Positions 34,115 through 36,821 of a DNA stretch of 36,821 bases are shown here, piece after piece. The translations under genes were made by a program, and so were the position numbers. Numbering within the stretch: position 1 is the first letter of the stretch; every line of letters begins with the position of its first letter. The notes beneath the pieces are model-generated. The model was not told the origin of the DNA. It did not search any database and saw only the letters and a list, made by a program, of their open reading frames with translations. Source of the DNA: Saccoglossus kowalevskii (taxonomy: Eukaryota; Hemichordata; Enteropneusta; Harrimaniidae); the NCBI RefSeq assembly GCF_000003605.2, contig NW_003156733.1, forward strand, positions 934,539 to 971,359, given 5' to 3'.

Positions 34115-35198
34115 ATGTTGATAAATGACGTAACCGTTTTAGTGGCTGTCGTCACTTCCATGTTGGGTGAGTCTCCGCTGTATGGCGTTAATCCATGTTG
34201 TGTTGTGAGACTGTTACCATCGCGACAAACCGTAAACAATGAATGCTTTGGTTCAATGCAATCAACTGTCTATCGAGCTGGAAATGTGTTTTGTCGGCGA
34301 CAAACCGTGGTGGTCATGACGTATGTCAAGTTCAAATAAATATATAACCCATTAGTTGACAAATTTTAGTCTGTTCACATACCGTCTATGCTCCTAGTGG
34401 ACTGTCCGGGGAGGGGTAGGCTCGAGTGTTCCCACGGGAGAGTACAGCATGAACTTCCTTGTTTTTTTTTTAAAACTGGATGTATATGCCCGATTTTTGT
34501 ATTACACACATTAGTTTGTTCACATAAATACCTATACACACAGGAACGTTTTAAATCTATGAAGTTTTTTTGAGAAAATGGACTTACGATCATAGTATTT
34601 GTTTTGTTTGAATTTGTGTTTGTTTGTTTGTTTCAAGTTGTACTAATTAAACACAGTTTTATTTTTAGCTATTTCAACCACGATCGTGGTAAGTAAACAA
34701 TATTACGTTTCTCCCCGATTCTAACACATCAATGTCACGGTGAAGGTAACCGGATTCACTTCAGAGCAGCTCTCGTGAGAATGCCAAGATAAGATGCTTG
34801 TTTACAACAATATAATGGCTTCCGTGAATAATTGACACTTTAATATTTTGATAATTGAAAGAAACAGCAAATGTAAGCTGCGTCTCTGTACATATCGTCA
34901 AGTTATTCCACGTAGATGACCCCCGTATCCGGAGGTTATCACTGTTGTGGTTCAGTTGTACATTACTAAGTTTTTGTTTACTAGTAATACTTTTTCCACA
35001 GACTGCGTCGTGTGGGATACAAGCAATAACACCGAGAGCGCCAGCAGATCCGAGTACGGCAATCGTTGGCGGGGTGCCAGCAAATCCCCACAGCTGGCCA
35101 TGGGCAGCACAACTGAAGATTCAGGACTACCATTTTTGCGGGGCAACGTTGATTCATCCGGAATGGGTGCTGACGGCAGCCCATTGCATTTCGGAAGG
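34115..35198 (+). CDS. Chymotrypsin/elastase-like serine protease, 5' part (3' partial)
   Basis: Three exons are supported: 34115-34166 (52 nt, ATG start, donor GTGAGT), 34669-34688 (20-nt microexon, acceptor TTTTTAG, donor GTAAGT) and 35002-35198 (acceptor TTCCACAG, donor GTAATA). The phases 1, 0 and 2 agree, giving 89 residues plus 2 nt. The product starts with a hydrophobic signal peptide (about 1-27). Next is a short propeptide with Cys28 (CGIQ, as in chymotrypsinogen), then the activation site STA/IVGG (A44/I45), SWPW, and TAAHC with the catalytic His85 and the Cys70-Cys86 pair. This is an S1-family secreted zymogen; the Asp and Ser exons lie beyond the window. The residue before IVGG is Ala, not Arg or Lys. 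An alternative in which the open frame upstream of 35002 encodes the leader is less likely, since that stretch looks like an intron polypyrimidine tract and lacks an ATG. Confidence 0.75.
34669..34688 (+). other. 20-nt microexon in the protease signal-peptide region
   Basis: CTATTTCAACCACGATCGTG is bounded by TTTTTAG and GTAAGT. It takes phase 1 from exon 1 and hands phase 0 to exon 3, and adds the residues AISTTIV to the leader. Skipping it would put the exon 3 protease frame out of register, so its inclusion is needed for this model. Confidence 0.55.
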
Positions 35199-35835
35199 GT
35201 AATATATTGCTATTTTTTGTCATATAATGCAATCCTAGAACAGAGCAACAGCCTACAAAGAAATATCTACTGGCGAAGTACACTATCGTTCTGTTGCCAC
35301 TTTAATTTTAAAAAACGCCCTCTTAACTGGATCTCGCGCGATCTTAGTTCCGTGCATGACAACTTAACAAAGACGACCCCTTGCCTACGATGTAAGTATG
35401 AATTATTTATGGCCGATTGAAAATAACTACACGTGTTTTCTCGGCAAATACCTCCGACATGTTTTATCATTCACAATGTTTAAGTGCTGAGTCTGTCAGC
35501 GATTTTTTGTCCGTTCGTCCGTGCGTCCGTCCGTGCACCCGTCGTCATTTCTCAAAGACGCCCGGACCGATTTTCTTCAAAGCTGATACAAAGATATGTC
35601 ATAATGGGAGACATGTGCACTTCAATTTATTTTTGATTTGGTTGACCTTTGACCGATTTCATTCAATGGTGGGTTACTGATTCAATTCAAAATGGTAGAC
35701 TGGTAGCCATTTTTTTACGAGTTTTCTGCCTATTTTACAGAAATTATTGTACAGATTTGGGTTAAATTTTGTACAACGGCAAGATATAAAGGGTTGAATG
35801 TTTGTTCAGTTATTTTTCGTTTTCACTGAAATTTA
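35199..35835. other. Protease intron 3 (start), with a probable dispersed repeat
   Basis: No further protease exon could be found before the window end. At about 35500-35640 there is a CGTCCGTCCGTGC-rich stretch followed by TCTCAAAGACGCCCGGACCG and a TTTTCTTCAAA tail. This looks like a dispersed repeat family rather than host coding sequence. The open frame over it has no protease features. Confidence 0.4.
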
Positions 35836-36821
35836 GCCGAATGCATGAACTGTTGTAATGTGACCTGAATACATGAACTATTATAATATGACCTGAATGC
35901 ATGAACTGTTGTAATGTGACCTGAATACATGAATGTTATAATGTGACCTGAATACATGAATGTTATAATGTGACCTGAATACATGAATGTTGTAATGTGA
36001 CCTGAACACATGAACTGTTATAATATGACCTGGATACATGAACTGTTGTACCGAGACCTGAATGCATGAACTATTATAATATGACCTGAATGCACGAAAT
36101 GTTGTAATGTGACCTGAACACATAAACTGTTATAATGTGACCTGAACACATAAACTGTTATAATGTGACCTGAACACATAAACTGTTATAATGTGACCTG
36201 AACACATAAACTGTTGTAATGTGACCTGAACACATAAACTGTTGTAATGTGACCTGAACACATATACTGTTGTAATGTGACCTGAACACATAAACTGTTG
36301 TAATGTGACCTGAACACATAAACTGTTGTAATGTGACCTGAACACATAAACTGTTGTAATGTGACCTGAACACATAAACTGTTGTAGTGTGACCTGAACA
36401 CATAAACTGTTGTAATGTGACCTGAACACATAAACTGTTGTAATGTGACCTGAACACATAAACTGTTGTAATGTGACCTGAACACATAAACTGTTGTAAT
36501 GTGACCTGAACACATAAACTGTTGTAATGTGACCTGAACACATAAACTGTTATAATGTGACCTGAACACATAAACTGTTGTAATGTGACCTGAACACATA
36601 AACTGTTGTAATGTGACCTGAACACATAAACTGTTGTAATGTGACCTGAACACATAAACTGTTGTAATGTGACCTGAACACATAAACTGTTGTAATGTGA
36701 CCTGAACACATAAACTGTTATAATGTGACCTGAACACGTAAACTGTTGTAATGTGACGTGAACACATAAACTGTTATAATGTGACCTGAACACATAAACT
36801 GTTATAATGTGACCTGAACAC
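35836..36821. repeat. 28-bp minisatellite (continues past the window end)
   Basis: About 35 tandem copies of a 28-base unit (GACCTGAACACATAAACTGT followed by TGTAATGT). The left third (to about 36120) is degenerate, with units of 26-28 bases and GAATACATGAA variants. The right part is almost uniform, alternating only TGTAATGT and TATAATGT. All three minus-strand frames are open because the unit has no stop in any phase, so long 'proteins' of VTLQQFMCSGHITTVYVFRS type are artefacts. It probably sits inside the protease intron. Confidence 0.97.

Noticed and set aside
34855-35001. An unspliced leader for the protease reading directly into exon 3
   Set aside because: It has no ATG start, its hydrophobic stretch coincides with a polypyrimidine tract ending in a strong acceptor, and a phase-consistent two-exon leader exists upstream.
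35823-36793. Minus-strand open frames of up to 211 codons with repeating CSGHITTVYVFRSHYNS
   Set aside because: The unit is 28 bases and lacks stops in all three phases, so three interleaved frames give the same 28-residue periodic peptide. This is an artefact of the minisatellite.
35836-36821. Regular 28-base repeats suggestive of a CRISPR array
   Set aside because: The copies are directly adjacent with no unique spacers, and the host is clearly eukaryotic.

Overview
This window is nuclear DNA from an animal. It is AT-rich, with GT-AG introns, large non-coding spaces, microsatellites, minisatellites and decayed transposons. The best guess is a marine invertebrate, perhaps a non-vertebrate deuterostome. 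That rests on the gene families and on a retrotransposon fragment whose integrase lies upstream of the reverse transcriptase (Gmr1-like order, first described in deuterostomes). The species cannot be named from the sequence.

Layout. Positions 1-3479 (minus strand) hold a five-exon SLC34-type sodium/phosphate cotransporter gene, here copy A, whose 3' end runs off the left edge. Positions 18416-21404 (plus strand) hold a second, complete five-exon copy, copy B, encoding 706 residues. The two are divergently oriented, about 14.9 kb apart, and share all four intron positions and phases, so they are an inverted duplicate pair. Copy B looks intact. Copy A has a 2-nt shortening at the end of exon 3 that breaks the frame across intron 3, and three 1-nt deletions in exon 2 that cancel each other. 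It is therefore a frame-broken gene, a young pseudogene, or intact with assembly errors. The space between the copies holds microsatellites, a decayed Ty3/gypsy fragment (about 4795-6560, minus strand), a diverged dispersed repeat present twice, and foldback elements.

Right of copy B, 21.4-34.1 kb is non-coding. It contains a 576-bp hAT-like foldback element with a probable 8-bp target duplication, a RecQ-like helicase pseudogene fragment followed by a tRNA-derived SINE, a minisatellite of about 24 bp units (30.26-31.14 kb), and the C-terminal remnant of a non-LTR retrotransposon (about 32.46-33.05 kb, minus strand). At 34.1-35.2 kb the 5' part of a chymotrypsin/elastase-like secreted serine protease gene appears on the plus strand: a signal-peptide exon, a 20-nt microexon and an exon carrying the activation site and catalytic His. 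The rest of that gene lies beyond the window. Its third intron probably contains the 28-bp minisatellite that fills 35.84-36.82 kb.

The two transporter copies would act at the plasma membrane, bringing phosphate into cells with sodium. The protease is unrelated in function. I found no convincing evidence of a new multi-gene system. The points most worth a second look are the copy A lesions, the integrase-first retroelement, the microexon and unusual activation site of the protease, and the foldback elements.
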